Part shown: positions 8,720 to 17,476 of the stretch, piece after piece
How the letters are laid out: each line of letters begins with the position of its first letter
How positions within the stretch are numbered: the first letter of the stretch is position 1
Source: Shinella zoogloeoides
Lineage (GTDB): Bacteria > Pseudomonadota > Alphaproteobacteria > Rhizobiales > Rhizobiaceae
Direction of reading: 5' to 3'
DNA length: 64,000 bases
Assembly: GCF_003574625.1 (NCBI RefSeq)
Contig: NZ_QNUJ01000013.1
Span: 123,565 to 187,564, forward strand
The notes under the pieces: model-generated
What the model saw: only the letters and a program-made list of their open reading frames with translations
What the model was told of the DNA's origin: nothing
The model's database searches: none
Position numbers and translations under genes: made by a program

Positions 8720-9673
8720 ATGGCCAACAAGACGATCGACCACGCCATCACGGGCAAGACGCTGAAGAGCGCAGCCTCGGACCCGACCCATGCGGGCATC
8801 CTCTCCTTCATGCGCCGCCGCTATACGAAGGTGCTGAAGGACGTGGACGCCGTCGTCTGGGGCATTCCCTTCGACGCCGCGACCTCCAACCGTCCCGGCA
8901 CGCGCTTCGGGCCGCAGGCCATCCGCCGCGCATCGGCGATCATGGACAACGATCCGCAATATCCGTTCGAACGCGACCTCTTCGAGGACATGGCGGTCAT
9001 CGACTATGGCGACTGCCTGCTCGACTACGGCAACCACCAGAAGACGCCCGGCACCATCGAGCGCGAGGCGAAGAAGATCCTGAAATCCGGCGCCTACATG
9101 CTGACGCTGGGCGGCGACCATTTCATCACGCTGCCGCTGCTGCGCGCCCATGCCGAAAAATACGGCCCCCTCTCCCTCGTGCAGTTCGACGCCCACCAGG
9201 ATACCTGGGCGGACGAGAAGGGCCGCATCGACCACGGCTCCTTCGTCGGCACCGCCGTGCGCGAGGGGCTGATCGATGCAGAAAGCTCGATCCAGATCGG
9301 CATCCGCACCCATGCGCCGGAGGATTGCGGCATCCGCATCCTCTACGGCTACGACGTCGAGGAAATGAGCGCCGCCGAGATCGCCGAAACGATCATCCGC
9401 CATGTCGGCGACCGGGCGACCTATCTCACCTTCGATATCGACTGCCTCGACCCGGCCTTCGCCCCCGGCACCGGCACGCCCGTCTCCGGCGGCCCGTCCA
9501 GCGCGCGCATCCTCTCGGTCCTGCGCAAGCTCGGCGCCCTCAACATTGTCGGCTCCGATGTGGTCGAGGTGGCCCCCGCCTACGACCATGCCGATATCAC
9601 CGCCATCGCCGGCTCCAACATCGCCATGTACATGCTGGGCCTGCATGCCGAGAATCTGGCGGAGCGCCGCTGA
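8720..9673 (+). CDS. speB: agmatinase (ureohydrolase family)
   Basis: A 317-residue ureohydrolase. It hydrolyses agmatine to putrescine and urea using a binuclear Mn centre. All metal-binding motifs are visible: GGDHF, FDAHQDTW (DAHxD) and TFDIDCLDPAFAPGTGTP (DxDxxDP). The ATG at 8720 follows GGAGGG; a TTG further upstream in frame has no such site. Members of this family can also use guanidinobutyrate or other guanidino compounds, so the substrate is inferred. It lies between the ribosomal operon and argC, all on the same strand, the usual rhizobial order. Confidence 0.88.
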   Translation: MANKTIDHAITGKTLKSAASDPTHAGILSFMRRRYTKVLKDVDAVVWGIPFDAATSNRPGTRFGPQAIRRASAIMDNDPQYPFERDLFEDMAVIDYGDCLLDYGNHQKTPGTIEREAKKILKSGAYMLTLGGDHFITLPLLRAHAEKYGPLSLVQFDAHQDTWADEKGRIDHGSFVGTAVREGLIDAESSIQIGIRTHAPEDCGIRILYGYDVEEMSAAEIAETIIRHVGDRATYLTFDIDCLDPAFAPGTGTPVSGGPSSARILSVLRKLGALNIVGSDVVEVAPAYDHADITAIAGSNIAMYMLGLHAENLAERR

Positions 9674-9791
9674 CGGTGCGGCATTGAATGCGACAGGCCG
9701 AGGGGTTATATCGGCCGCGACTTCTTATGTTCGTAATTCCGCAACACGCTTTTGCTGGAATTGCGCAAGGCTCTGACAGGATGGACAGCAG

Positions 9792-10724
9792 ATGAAACCG
9801 AAGATCTTCATCGATGGCGAACACGGCACGACGGGCCTGCAGATCCGCACGCGCATGGCCGGCCGCAGCGATGTCGAGCTGCTCTCCATTCCCGAGGCCG
9901 AGCGCCGCAATGCACAGCTGCGCGAAGACCTCCTGAACAGCGCCGACGTCGCGATCCTCTGCCTGCCGGACGACGCGGCGAAGGAAGCCGTGGCCATGGT
10001 GTCCGGCAACAACGAGGTGCGCATCATCGATACCTCGACCGCGCACCGCGTCAATCCGGACTGGGCATACGGTTTTGCCGAGATGGACCGCGAGCAGCCG
10101 AAGAAGATCGCCGGCGCCCGCTATGTCGCCAATCCCGGCTGCTATCCGACGGGCGCCATCGGCCTCCTCCGCCCGCTCCGCCTCGCCGGCATCCTGCCGG
10201 AGGACTATCCGGTCACGGTCAATGCGGTCTCCGGCTATACGGGCGGCGGCAAGCAGCTCATCGCACAGATGGAGAATGCCGACCATCCCGAGCATGTCGC
10301 CTCGCCGCACTTCCTCTACGGCCTGCCGCTCAAGCATAAGCACGTGCCGGAGATGCAGGTACATGGCCTCCTTTCCCGCGCGCCCCTCTTCGCGCCCTCC
10401 GTCGGCAAGTTCGCGCAGGGCATGATCGTGCAGGTGCCGCTCTACCTCGCCGACCTCAACGGCCACGCCTCGCTGGGCTCGATCCACGAGGCGCTTGCCG
10501 ACCACTATGCCGGGCAGGACATCGTCGAGGTGGTGGACCTCAAGGAGAGCGCGGCGCTCCCCCGCGTCGACGCCGTCGAGCTTGCCGATACGGACCGCAT
10601 GAAACTCTACGTCTTCGGCACCGCCGGCGCGCCGCATGTCAACCTCGTCGCCCTGCTCGACAATCTCGGCAAGGGCGCATCGGGTGCGGCCGTCCAGAAC
10701 ATGGACCTGATGCTGAGGGGATGA
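9792..10724 (+). CDS. argC: N-acetyl-gamma-glutamyl-phosphate reductase, short (type 2) form
   Basis: A 310-residue NADPH-dependent reductase for the third step of arginine synthesis. The nucleotide-binding N-terminus is [15 protein letters not shown], and the active-site Cys117 lies in [14 protein letters not shown]. The length and the DGEHGTTG start place it in the short ArgC class found in alphaproteobacteria rather than the 340-residue E. coli type. Its stop overlaps the start of the next gene by four bases (ATGA), so translation is probably coupled. Confidence 0.95.
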   Translation: MKPKIFIDGEHGTTGLQIRTRMAGRSDVELLSIPEAERRNAQLREDLLNSADVAILCLPDDAAKEAVAMVSGNNEVRIIDTSTAHRVNPDWAYGFAEMDREQPKKIAGARYVANPGCYPTGAIGLLRPLRLAGILPEDYPVTVNAVSGYTGGGKQLIAQMENADHPEHVASPHFLYGLPLKHKHVPEMQVHGLLSRAPLFAPSVGKFAQGMIVQVPLYLADLNGHASLGSIHEALADHYAGQDIVEVVDLKESAALPRVDAVELADTDRMKLYVFGTAGAPHVNLVALLDNLGKGASGAAVQNMDLMLRG

Positions 10725-11563
10725 AGGCCGGATACCCGTCCTTCCCCGCCGAATGGCGGATCGAAAGCGCCCGGCTTATTGCCGATACGGCTGCCGGAAG
10801 CGTCTATGAAGTGGTGCTTTCCGACGGCGCGAGCGCGATCATCAAGCACCTGAAGCCGAAGGTCCTGGAAGACAGCCTGCGCGGCGCGGATTTCCTCGCC
10901 TGGAGAGATGGCATCGGCTGTGTGAGGCTGCTTGCCCGCTCGGACGACATGTTGCTGATGGAGCATGCCGGCAAGACGACGCTGCGTGATCACCTCGAGA
11001 CCCGGGGCGACGACGATGCGACCCGTATCGCCGCCGAGGTGCTGCGGGCATATCACCACCCTTCGCAGACCCCACCACCCGCTAGCCTGTTGCCGCTGCC
11101 GCGCTATTTTGCAAGCCTGTTCACCAAGGCCGAGCAGGACCGCAGGGAAAGCCTGGCAAGTCCCTATGTGGATGCCGCGGCTATTGCCGATGCGCTGATC
11201 GCCGACCAGCGGGATATCAAGCCGCTGCATGGCGACCTGCACCACGAAAACATCGTCCACGGCCCACGCGGCTGGCTGATCATCGATCCGGCGGGGCTGA
11301 TCGGCGATGTGGCGCTCGACGTCGCCAACATGTTCTCCAATCCGCTCGACCGCTTCGACCTTACCCGGAACGAGGAACGGATCGCCGAAATGGCCGCGAC
11401 CTTCGGCGAAACGCTCGGCCGCGACGGCCGCACGATCCTGCGCTACGCCTTCGCCTATGGCTGCCTGTCGGCCGCATGGCATGAGGAGGACGGCAGCGAA
11501 GAGGAGCGCGACAACGAACTCGCCGTCGCCGCCGCCGTCCGCAACGTTCTCGGGCAGGCCTGA
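10721..11563 (+). CDS. APH(6)-like aminoglycoside/hydroxyurea kinase family protein
   Basis: A 280-residue protein-kinase-like phosphotransferase. The catalytic loop [13 protein letters not shown] and the metal-binding [19 protein letters not shown] match the streptomycin/hydroxyurea kinase family (APH(6), StrB-like). The nucleotide-binding Lys is probably in AIIKHLKPK. Chromosomal members often do not confer resistance, and the native substrate is unknown. The ATG overlaps the argC stop, suggesting a housekeeping role linked to argC expression rather than a recently acquired resistance gene. Its base composition is like its neighbours. It is convergent with ctaA, with six bases between the stops. 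Confidence 0.82.
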   Translation: MKAGYPSFPAEWRIESARLIADTAAGSVYEVVLSDGASAIIKHLKPKVLEDSLRGADFLAWRDGIGCVRLLARSDDMLLMEHAGKTTLRDHLETRGDDDATRIAAEVLRAYHHPSQTPPPASLLPLPRYFASLFTKAEQDRRESLASPYVDAAAIADALIADQRDIKPLHGDLHHENIVHGPRGWLIIDPAGLIGDVALDVANMFSNPLDRFDLTRNEERIAEMAATFGETLGRDGRTILRYAFAYGCLSAAWHEEDGSEEERDNELAVAAAVRNVLGQA

Positions 11564-11569
11564 GCGGGA

Positions 11570-12661
11570 TCAGTCGTCCGCGATCTCGCGGGGAAACTCC
11601 CCATAGAACCCGCGCCAATGCGCGATGGCGAAGCCGAGCACGATCAGCGCGCCGCCCTGGTGGGCGAGCGCCCATACGAGCGGGACCTGCCAGACCAGCG
11701 TGAGGATGCCGATCGTCGCCTGCAGACAGACGAGGCCGAACAGCAGCAGCGCGCGGCGCGCATGCGTCGTTTCCGGTGCGGCGCGCAGCGACGAGACCAG
11801 ATGGATCAGGGTAAGCGCGAAGAGCACATAGGCGCCGAGGCGGTGGACGAACTGCACGGTCTTCGGGTTTTCGAAGAGGTTGATCCACCAAGGCTGCTGC
11901 ACGAAGAGGCCGCCCGGCACCAGCGCGCCGTCCATCAAGGGCCATGTATTGTAGGTGAGGCCCGCATGAAGGCCGGCGACGAGCGCGCCGAGATAGATCT
12001 GGAAGATCGCCATGCAGGCGATGATGCCGGCCATCCGGCGCGCGCCGGCGGTCGGCGGCGCATCCTCGCTATGCGGCGCGAGCGCGCGCATGATCCACAT
12101 CGTCAGCGCGAAGATGAGACAGGCGATGGTGAGGTGCGTCGCCAGCCGGTACTGGCTGACCGAGACCCGCTCGGCAAGGCCGGAGGAGACCATCCACCAG
12201 CCGATGAAGCCCTGGAAACCGCCGAGCGCCAGAAGGCCGGCGAGCGGCCAGCGCAGCCGCTTCTCGATGCGTCCCGTGAACCAGAAGAAGACGAGCGGCA
12301 CGGCGAAGATGAAGCCGATGGAGCGCGCGATCAGCCGGTGTGCCCATTCCCACCAGAAGATCGACTTGAACTCGTCGACCGTCATGCCCTTGTTGATCTG
12401 CTCATATTGCGGGATGCGCTTGTAGAGCTCGAACTCCTCCTGCCACTCGGCAGCGGTGAGTGGGGGGATGGCGCCGTGGATCGGCTTCCATTCGGTAATG
12501 GAAAGGCCCGAGCCGGTCAGCCGCGTCGCGCCACCGACGAGGACGAGGACGGCGAGCGCGACCAGCACGACGGCGAGCCAGCGGCGCACCTGGCGGCGGT
12601 TGCGGTCGATCCGGTCGCTGTCATGGCCGCTTCGATAGGCGTTGACGGTCGTGGCGTTCAT
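11570..12661 (-). CDS. ctaA: heme A synthase (COX15/CtaA family)
   Basis: A 363-residue membrane protein with about eight transmembrane helices. It oxidises heme O to heme A for aa3-type cytochrome oxidase. Family segments visible are [18 protein letters not shown] after the first helix, [20 protein letters not shown] with a heme-ligand His, and [11 protein letters not shown] and [12 protein letters not shown] with further His ligands. The ATG at 12661 ([10 protein letters not shown]) is chosen because AGGAG precedes it. A CGGCAGC/GCTGCCG hairpin sits just upstream of that site. Confidence 0.95.
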   Translation of the reverse strand: MNATTVNAYRSGHDSDRIDRNRRQVRRWLAVVLVALAVLVLVGGATRLTGSGLSITEWKPIHGAIPPLTAAEWQEEFELYKRIPQYEQINKGMTVDEFKSIFWWEWAHRLIARSIGFIFAVPLVFFWFTGRIEKRLRWPLAGLLALGGFQGFIGWWMVSSGLAERVSVSQYRLATHLTIACLIFALTMWIMRALAPHSEDAPPTAGARRMAGIIACMAIFQIYLGALVAGLHAGLTYNTWPLMDGALVPGGLFVQQPWWINLFENPKTVQFVHRLGAYVLFALTLIHLVSSLRAAPETTHARRALLLFGLVCLQATIGILTLVWQVPLVWALAHQGGALIVLGFAIAHWRGFYGEFPREIADD

Positions 12662-12855
12662 TCTGTCGGCTCCTGTTGAACGGCAGCATGGCTGCCGCTT
12701 AGGATTTTTCAAGCAAGCGCCGGCGCAAAACCGCGCGGGCGCATTGGCTGGACTGGTTCCAGCGTTGATTTGCCCGACCAGCCCGTGCAAAACAAGGCCC
12801 GAACCTTTGCGGCATGCCGTCGCGCCCCGCCGCCCCCGTTTTTGAAAGACCGAAA

Positions 12856-13074
12856 ATGCCCCCTCGCCTCAGAAAACTGATCGGCACGATCCTGATCATC
12901 ATCCTCGTGCTCTTCTATGCCCTGGTCGCGACGACCGTCGCCTCGGCGACGCTCGGTCAGTCGCCGTGGTACATCCACCTTCTCTATTTCGCCGTAACCG
13001 GGCTTTTGTGGATCCTGCCCGCCATGCTCATCATCAAGTGGATGGAAAAGCCGGCAAAGCCGCGCGACGAATAG
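12856..13074 (+). CDS. DUF2842 domain-containing small membrane protein
   Basis: A 72-residue protein with two transmembrane helices, [19 protein letters not shown] and [19 protein letters not shown], and a basic end ([12 protein letters not shown]). It matches the alphaproteobacterial DUF2842 family, of unknown function. The ATG at 12856 ([10 protein letters not shown]) matches the family start; the frame is open 42 bases further upstream. It is divergent from ctaA, a neighbourhood that fits a cytochrome-oxidase-related or general membrane role, but this is only context. Confidence 0.85.
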   Translation: MPPRLRKLIGTILIIILVLFYALVATTVASATLGQSPWYIHLLYFAVTGLLWILPAMLIIKWMEKPAKPRDE

Positions 13075-13221
13075 GCCGCAGGGCCCGCCGAATTAGGGAA
13101 TCGATAACCGCACCCGCCGATTTCGCCGGCACGGAGCGGGCTTAAACCTTTTTCGCACGCCTTGCGCGTAGCCTCAAGGCGCGGCAATGCGGCCGCGTGG
13201 CCAAGGCAAGGGTCGAGGGCG

Positions 13222-14466
13222 ATGCAACTGCAGATCAAGGCGTCCGGGCATGAACCCGCGGCCCTCCTTACGGAGGGAGCCGGCGACGTGCTGCATGCGG
13301 GCCTGCCGCTCACGCTTCGCCTGCACGACCGCATGGAGCCGCTGGAGGCGGCGTGGCGCGCGCTCGAAGCGGAAGACGGCCTCTCCCTCCACCAGAGCTA
13401 CGACTGGTGCCGGGCCTGGGCGGAGACCCACGGCCACGATCTCATGATCATCGAGGGCCTTCGCGGCGGAAGCACGCAATTCATCCTGCCGCTGGAGGTC
13501 GTGCGCCAGGGGCCGCTGCGCACCGCCCGGATGATCGCCACCGATTTCAGCAATATCAATACCGGCCTTTACGGCGAGGCATTCCGCGAGACCTCCTCGC
13601 CCCGGCAGCTCCTGCGCGCCCTCGAGGACATGCGCGGCCAGCTTGCCCGCACCTGCGACCTGCTGCTTCTCGAGAAGATGCCGCTGGAATGGCGCGGCCG
13701 CGCCAGCCCCTTCGCCGCCCTTCCCTCGGTGATCAACCAGAACGCGGCGTTCCAGCTCGCGGTGTTCGACAGCTTCGAACGGACACTGGAGCAGATCAAC
13801 GCCAAGCGCCGCCGCAAGCGGGCGCGCAACTCCGAGCGGCGCCTCGCCGCGACAGGCGGCTACAACCATGTCATCGCCGGGCCGGGCGAGGACGCGCTCG
13901 CGCTGCTCGACCTGTTCTTCCGCCAGAAGGCGGCGCGATTCGAGGCGATGGGCCTGCCGGATGTCTTCCGCGAGGAGCGTACGCGCAGCTTCTTCCGCGC
14001 CCTCGCCTCGGCCCCCGCGGCTGGCGGCAATCATCTCCTCCAGCTCCACGCCCTTCGCCTCAAGGGCGAGCACGAGGGACATGTCGCGGCCATAACGGGC
14101 CTTTCGCGCAAGGGCGATCATGTGATCTGCCAGTTCGGCTCGATCGACGACAGCGTGGCGGCGGATGCCAGCCCCGGCGACTTCCTGTTCCATATCGCCA
14201 TCGAGAAACTGTGCGGCGAAGGCGTGCGGCTTTTCGATTTCGGCATCGGCGACCAGCTCTACAAACGCTCCTGGTGCCCGATCGAGACGGCGCAGCACGA
14301 TCTTCTCTGGCCGGTAACGCTGGCCGGCAGGGCCGCGGCGACCCTGCACCGCGCCAAGGCCGCCACCAAGCGGCTCATCAAGCAGAACCCGCAGGTCTAT
14401 TCCTTCGTGCAGCGCCTTCGCTTCGGCAAGGCGGAGCCTGCCGGATCCGCTACCGCCGCCGATTAG
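13222..14466 (+). CDS. GNAT/CelD (BcsL-like) family acyltransferase
   Basis: A 414-residue protein with the Acetyltransf_6 (CelD/BcsL) fold. The N-terminal third contains PLEAAWRALEAEDGLSLHQS and YDWCRAWAETHG. A basic stretch AKRRRKRARNSERR sits mid-protein, and the end carries the family motif FDFGIGDQLYKRSWCP. Relatives act on exopolysaccharide or cellulose, perhaps by adding acyl groups or peptide-like parts; the substrate here is unknown. It opens the polysaccharide cluster but faces the Wzz-like gene, overlapping it by four bases at the 3' ends. GAGGG precedes the ATG at 13222. Confidence 0.82.
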   Translation: MQLQIKASGHEPAALLTEGAGDVLHAGLPLTLRLHDRMEPLEAAWRALEAEDGLSLHQSYDWCRAWAETHGHDLMIIEGLRGGSTQFILPLEVVRQGPLRTARMIATDFSNINTGLYGEAFRETSSPRQLLRALEDMRGQLARTCDLLLLEKMPLEWRGRASPFAALPSVINQNAAFQLAVFDSFERTLEQINAKRRRKRARNSERRLAATGGYNHVIAGPGEDALALLDLFFRQKAARFEAMGLPDVFREERTRSFFRALASAPAAGGNHLLQLHALRLKGEHEGHVAAITGLSRKGDHVICQFGSIDDSVAADASPGDFLFHIAIEKLCGEGVRLFDFGIGDQLYKRSWCPIETAQHDLLWPVTLAGRAAATLHRAKAATKRLIKQNPQVYSFVQRLRFGKAEPAGSATAAD

Positions 14467-16688
14467 GCGGCCCGGCGGCCCGGGTGACCGGGGGGCTCCT
14501 TCGCCTCGCCCGTCATCAGCACGATCTCGCTGTAGCCCGCATCGCCGAAGGCGGTGAGCAGGTCGACGACCTCGTCCTCGTCGGCGCCGGGAAGGGAGAG
14601 GATGATATCCATCTGCTGGTCACGCGTCAGGCGGCGCACGCCCTCCACCTCGGCCGCCCCGCATTCCACGATCACCGTGTCATAGGCGTCGGACAGCGAA
14701 TCGACCACCATCGCGAGACGGTCGATGCCGCGCATGGCGCGCCTGATATTGGCATTGCCGCGCGGGATGATATGGGCGTCGGAAAGCCGGTCGCCGTGGA
14801 TGATGTCGCCGAAGGCGGCATCGCCGACGAGAAGATCGGTGATGCCGGGCAGGAACTGCGACTGCGCCATCAGCCGGGTCGGGCAGGCCGATCCCGTCAG
14901 GTCGATGATCAGCGTCTTGCGGTTTTCCTGCGCGATGCGGCGGGCGAGCATGACGGTGGCCGCCGAGCCGCGGTCGCCGGACGGCGAGACGGAGATGGCG
15001 ACCGGGATTTCGTTCTCGACCAGATAGTCGGCAACGGCGGCGATGGAATAATCCTCGTCATCCTCCGCTTCCACGGCGGCGATTTCCGCAACCTCCGGCT
15101 CCTCCTCGTCCTCGTCTTCCGGTTCCATGTCCGAGAGCAGCGAACGGGCCGGCACGACGGGCTCCCGGAAGGCCTCACGGTCCGCATGGACGACCGGCTC
15201 TTCCAGGGTTTCGACGGGCTCCGGCGTCTCCACAACCACTTCTTCCTCCTCGCGGCGCCGGGACGTCGCGGCAGCAGCGGCGGCGGTCGGCTTCAGGGCG
15301 CGGCCGCTGAAGAGTTCGGCAAGCAGGATGATGATGGAACTCAGCGCGAAGCCGGCCACACCGCCCACGACGGTGATCGGAACCACCTTCGGGAAGGAAA
15401 CCTCCGTCGGCTCGACAGCCGCCGAGATGACGCGGGCATCCGCCGGGGTCGCGTTGTTGCTCGTGCGCGAGGTCGCCTCGCGGTAGCGCGCAAGATAGGT
15501 CTCGAGAAGCTGGCGCTGGGCGGCAGCCTCGCGCTCCAGCGCCTTGAGGCCAACCTCGTCCTCGCCGGCGCGGGCGGTGTCAGCCTTCAGCTTGTTGAGC
15601 TGCTGCGTGAGCTGGGTTTCGCGCAGCTCCGCCGTCTTCGCCTCGTTTTCGAGGCTCGACAGGATCTTCTGCGTTTCCGCCTTGATCTGCGTGCGGATAC
15701 CGGAAAGCTGCGAGCGCAGGCCCTTCAACCGGGGATGCCCCTCCAGCAGCGAAGTCGAAAGGTCGGAGATCTGCCCCTGGATCTGCGCCTCGCTCTCCTT
15801 GAGCCGCTGGATCATCTGCGAGCCGACGACGTCGGAAAGCGTATCCGGCGACCCGCCGCTCTTCAGAACGGCACGCACGCTTTCGGCCCGTGCCTCGGCA
15901 TTGGCGCGCTCGCCGCGCACACGGGCAAGCTCGGTGGAGATGTCGTTCAACTGGCGCACCGCGAAGGTCGAATTGTCGCCCGTCGGCAGGAGATCGGACT
16001 GCGAGCGGTATTCGGCGACCTTCTGCTCGGCCTCGCGCACCTTTTCGCGCAGGTTGGCGATCTCCGGCTCCAGCCAGCGCGTCGCCTCGGAATTGGTGTC
16101 GAGCTTGGCGCCACTCTGCAGGGAGAGATAGACCTTGGCCATCTCGTTGGGGATCTCGGCGGCAAGGCGTGGGTCCTTCGAGGCGAACTCGATGGCGATG
16201 ACGCGCGAGCGCTCCACCTGGTAGACGGTCAGCTTCTCGGTGAATTCCTTGAGGACGCGCTCTTCCGGCGGCAGGTCGAGCGGGTTCTTGCGAAGGCCAA
16301 GAAGCACCAGAACGTCGGAAACGGCCGAGGGCTTCGCCGTCGTGTCGAACTCCTCCAGCTCATAGAGCTTCATGTTACGCGCGACCTGTTTGATGAGGTC
16401 GGCCGACTGGAGGAGCTGCACCTGGCTGGCGATGCCCGCCTCGTCGAAGGCCGGCTGCTCGCCGCCCTGCGCACGATCCTGCCCCGTCGTGAAGGCGGGC
16501 TCGCGCGTTTCGATGAGGAGGCGCGCCTCGCTCTTGTATTTGGGCGTGATCAGGCTCGCACCGGCAAAGGCGATGCCCGCGCAGGCGACGGTCGCCAGCA
16601 GCACGCGCATACGGTTGCGCCAGATCGCACCGAACAGACCGCCAAGGTCGATATCGACATCCTGCTGGCTCTCGTGAACGCCCGACAT
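14463..16688 (-). CDS. Wzz/ExoP-like polysaccharide co-polymerase with degenerate kinase domain
   Basis: A 741-residue inner-membrane protein. The N-terminus holds a Wzz domain with a first helix VLLATVACAGIAFAGASLI and the family motif KYKSEARLLIETR. A long coiled-coil periplasmic region of about 300 residues follows, then a second helix (VVPITVVGGVAGFALSSIII). After a very acidic linker (about 490-545) comes a CpsD/BY-kinase-like cytoplasmic domain. Its Walker A site is broken: 568-576 reads SPSGDRGSA with no Lys, and there is no tyrosine-rich tail. It probably controls chain length and export without autophosphorylation. ATG 16688 follows GGAG. It is divergent from the export lipoprotein gene. 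Confidence 0.9.
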   Translation of the reverse strand: MSGVHESQQDVDIDLGGLFGAIWRNRMRVLLATVACAGIAFAGASLITPKYKSEARLLIETREPAFTTGQDRAQGGEQPAFDEAGIASQVQLLQSADLIKQVARNMKLYELEEFDTTAKPSAVSDVLVLLGLRKNPLDLPPEERVLKEFTEKLTVYQVERSRVIAIEFASKDPRLAAEIPNEMAKVYLSLQSGAKLDTNSEATRWLEPEIANLREKVREAEQKVAEYRSQSDLLPTGDNSTFAVRQLNDISTELARVRGERANAEARAESVRAVLKSGGSPDTLSDVVGSQMIQRLKESEAQIQGQISDLSTSLLEGHPRLKGLRSQLSGIRTQIKAETQKILSSLENEAKTAELRETQLTQQLNKLKADTARAGEDEVGLKALEREAAAQRQLLETYLARYREATSRTSNNATPADARVISAAVEPTEVSFPKVVPITVVGGVAGFALSSIIILLAELFSGRALKPTAAAAAATSRRREEEEVVVETPEPVETLEEPVVHADREAFREPVVPARSLLSDMEPEDEDEEEPEVAEIAAVEAEDDEDYSIAAVADYLVENEIPVAISVSPSGDRGSAATVMLARRIAQENRKTLIIDLTGSACPTRLMAQSQFLPGITDLLVGDAAFGDIIHGDRLSDAHIIPRGNANIRRAMRGIDRLAMVVDSLSDAYDTVIVECGAAEVEGVRRLTRDQQMDIILSLPGADEDEVVDLLTAFGDAGYSEIVLMTGEAKEPPGHPGRRAA

Positions 16689-16895
16689 AACAAACTCCAA
16701 ACCCGACGATTTGGCTGCACGGTAAACAAACATGGTAACGCAAGAGTTAATCTTCCGGCGCTTCCCCTACCCCGCGTTGTTCGTTTCTCCGGAAAAAACG
16801 GCCTTTGCTTCCGACAGGCGCGCGGCCTTTACCAGCCGTTAACCCTAACGGAACGATAACGGGGCCTCACATCTGATTTGGGACGGAACTGCGAA

Positions 16896-17471
16896 ATGCG
16901 TGTCGCTACGATCAACAAGGGCATCCTGCTCGCGCTGGCGCTCATCGTGCCGGCCGTTTCGGGCTGCAGCAGCTATCGCCCCGCCCCCAAGGCCTTCCAC
17001 GAGGCGACGATCCAGCCCTATCGCCTCGACAGCGGCGACCGGCTGCGCATCACCGTCTTCGAGCAGACCGGCCTCAGCAATACCTATACGGTCGACCAGG
17101 CCGGCTATGTCGCCTTCCCGCTCATCGGCGCCGTGCCGGCGCGCGGCCAGACCATCCAGGAACTGGAAAGCATCATCGCGGCGAAGCTCCGCCAGGGCTA
17201 CCTGCGCGATCCGGACGTCTCCATCGAGGTCGACCGCTACCGCTCCATCTATCTCATGGGCGAGGTCGGTCAGGCGGGGCAGTACAGCTACGTCGCCGGC
17301 ATGACGATCCAGAACGCCATCGCGGTCGCCGGCGGCTTCTCGCCGCGCGCCAACCAGCGCGACGTCGACGTGACCCGCAAGATCAACGGCAAGATCGTCA
17401 CCGGAAGGGTCTCCATTTCCGATCCGGTGCTGGCCGGCGATACGATCTATGTGCGCGAACGACTGTTCTGA
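16896..17471 (+). CDS. polysaccharide export lipoprotein (Wza/ExoF-like)
   Basis: A 191-residue secreted lipoprotein with lipobox VSGC (Cys24). It carries a polysaccharide-export domain starting YRLDSGDRLRITVFEQ and one SLBB-like domain (SIYLMGEVGQAGQYSYVAGMT). It is about half the length of E. coli Wza and lacks the C-terminal membrane-spanning helix, as in many rhizobial ExoF-type proteins. It should line the periplasmic or outer-membrane part of the export path together with the Wzz-like protein encoded divergently. The ATG at 16896 gives the signal peptide at the very N-terminus. The next gene starts six bases after its stop. Confidence 0.9.
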   Translation: MRVATINKGILLALALIVPAVSGCSSYRPAPKAFHEATIQPYRLDSGDRLRITVFEQTGLSNTYTVDQAGYVAFPLIGAVPARGQTIQELESIIAAKLRQGYLRDPDVSIEVDRYRSIYLMGEVGQAGQYSYVAGMTIQNAIAVAGGFSPRANQRDVDVTRKINGKIVTGRVSISDPVLAGDTIYVRERLF

Positions 17472-17476
17472 TCCTC

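Noticed and set aside
10721..11563. Acquired aminoglycoside resistance gene
   Set aside because: The gene overlaps argC, matches local composition and has no mobile element next to it, so a native housekeeping kinase is more likely.
13353..16859. Very long open frame (1168 codons) on plus, opposite the Wzz-like gene
   Set aside because: Arg/Gly-rich and low-complexity translation, no known motif, and it runs through two real genes. It is the usual shadow of a high-GC gene on the other strand.
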